Of a stretch of DNA of 20,137 nucleotides, positions 19,843 through 20,137 are shown in pieces. The stretch is from a virus. The stretch spans positions 1-20,137 of the IMG/VR virus record IMGVR_UViG_3300032360_000065, one strand, 5' to 3'. The notes beneath the pieces were generated by a model, which was not told the origin of the DNA, made no database searches, and was given only the letters and a program-made list of their open reading frames with translations. The stretch's first letter is position 1; each line of letters opens with the position of its first letter. The translations under genes were made by a program, and so were the position numbers.

Positions 19843-20137
19843 TTATGATTTAGATAAATTTGAAATAGCACTTAAGATACTATCCATTTTGGGATCACTT
19901 GTTCCATCAGCAACTGGATTATTAGTACCGGCTGTTTGCTTATTATCTGTACTGTCTTTCTTGTCTGATTTGAAATAACTATTCTTAATTACATTTAGTT
20001 TTTCACGGTACTGTTCATCAGTATCGTAATCAACATCTTCTGCAAGTTCAGTAAATTTTTCAACATCAGTATCAACCATTCCCTGTGAGATATCTCGGAA
20101 TGCATCTTTAGCTTTATACGAATTAAGTTCTTTCACA
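19843..20137 (-). CDS. 22: Prohead core scaffold gp22 (C-terminal part, 5' end outside window)
   Basis: The visible 97 residues continue off the right edge. The codon at the edge (GTG) is probably an internal Val, not a start. They contain a charged helical segment (AFRDISQGMVDTDVEKFTELAEDVDYDTDEQYREKLNVIKNSYF), characteristic of the gp22 C-terminal domain, then a Lys/Asp/Thr/Asn-rich linker and a final helix (MDSILSAISNLSKS). gp22 forms the internal core around which gp23 assembles, and it is destroyed by gp21 afterwards. Placement directly before gp23 confirms the call. Confidence 0.88.
   Translation of the reverse strand, partial: VKELNSYKAKDAFRDISQGMVDTDVEKFTELAEDVDYDTDEQYREKLNVIKNSYFKSDKKDSTDNKQTAGTNNPVADGTSDPKMDSILSAISNLSKS

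Noticed and set aside
1-20137. tRNA genes, CRISPR arrays, insertion sequences, homing endonucleases or introns
   Set aside because: No cloverleaf-like segment, no regularly spaced repeats, no transposase or HNH/GIY-YIG motifs were seen. The only clear long direct repeat is the 55-bp pair.

Overview
The window is a contiguous piece of a T4-like myovirus genome. It is AT-rich, every convincing gene lies on the minus strand, and the gene order is the T4/marine T4-like core. In transcription order (right to left) it reads: prohead scaffold gp22 (cut by the window edge), major capsid gp23, a tail-tube-fold protein, UvsY, UvsW, dUTPase, late sigma factor gp55, recombination nuclease gp47/gp46, sliding clamp gp45 and clamp loader gp44 (cut by the left edge). 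The accessory genes (Hsp20, CobS-like AAA+ ATPase, CobT-like VWA peptidase, 2-oxoglutarate oxygenases) are typical of marine T4-like phages such as cyanophages and pelagimyophages. The host cannot be read from the window. A pelagimyophage-like or related marine heterotroph phage is an inference, based partly on the curli/LPP20-like secreted proteins and a proline dehydrogenase.

Layout. 20137-17826: capsid and tail genes, with a strong rho-independent terminator after gp23 and, before the next gene, a T4-type late promoter (TATAAATA) plus a candidate sigma70-type promoter. 17825-10196: a tightly overlapping recombination and expression operon (uvsY, uvsW, a small basic ORF, a zinc ribbon, dut, an oxygenase, 55, proline dehydrogenase, a zinc ribbon, 47, 46). 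10199-8958: a second oxygenase, a small membrane protein, an FmdB-type zinc ribbon and a small membrane-anchored ORF. 8872-4445: Hsp20, the VWA/HExxH protein and the AAA+ ATPase, each with its own strong promoter. 4445-1: three exported proteins, a conserved unknown, gp45, two micro-ORFs and gp44, nearly all overlapping or abutting.

How it fits together. gp45/gp44 (with gp62 presumably beyond the left edge) form the replication clamp machinery, and gp45 with gp55 also drives late transcription. gp46/47, UvsY and UvsW run recombination-dependent replication. dUTPase guards the nucleotide pool. gp22/23 build the head. Around this core sit host-manipulation candidates: proline dehydrogenase, two oxygenases, a chaperone/AAA+/VWA module and a secreted LPP20-like trio.

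The most unusual signal is regulatory. An identical 55-bp sequence precedes both the VWA gene and the AAA+ gene. It ends in a consensus TTGACA -35 box placed 17 bp from a good -10 box, which implies a duplicated control cassette firing the two partner genes together. Several genes have their start moved downstream from the longest reading frame on ribosome-binding-site and overlap evidence (VWA, Hsp20, gp47, UvsW, the 385-aa exported protein, the 69-aa membrane protein).
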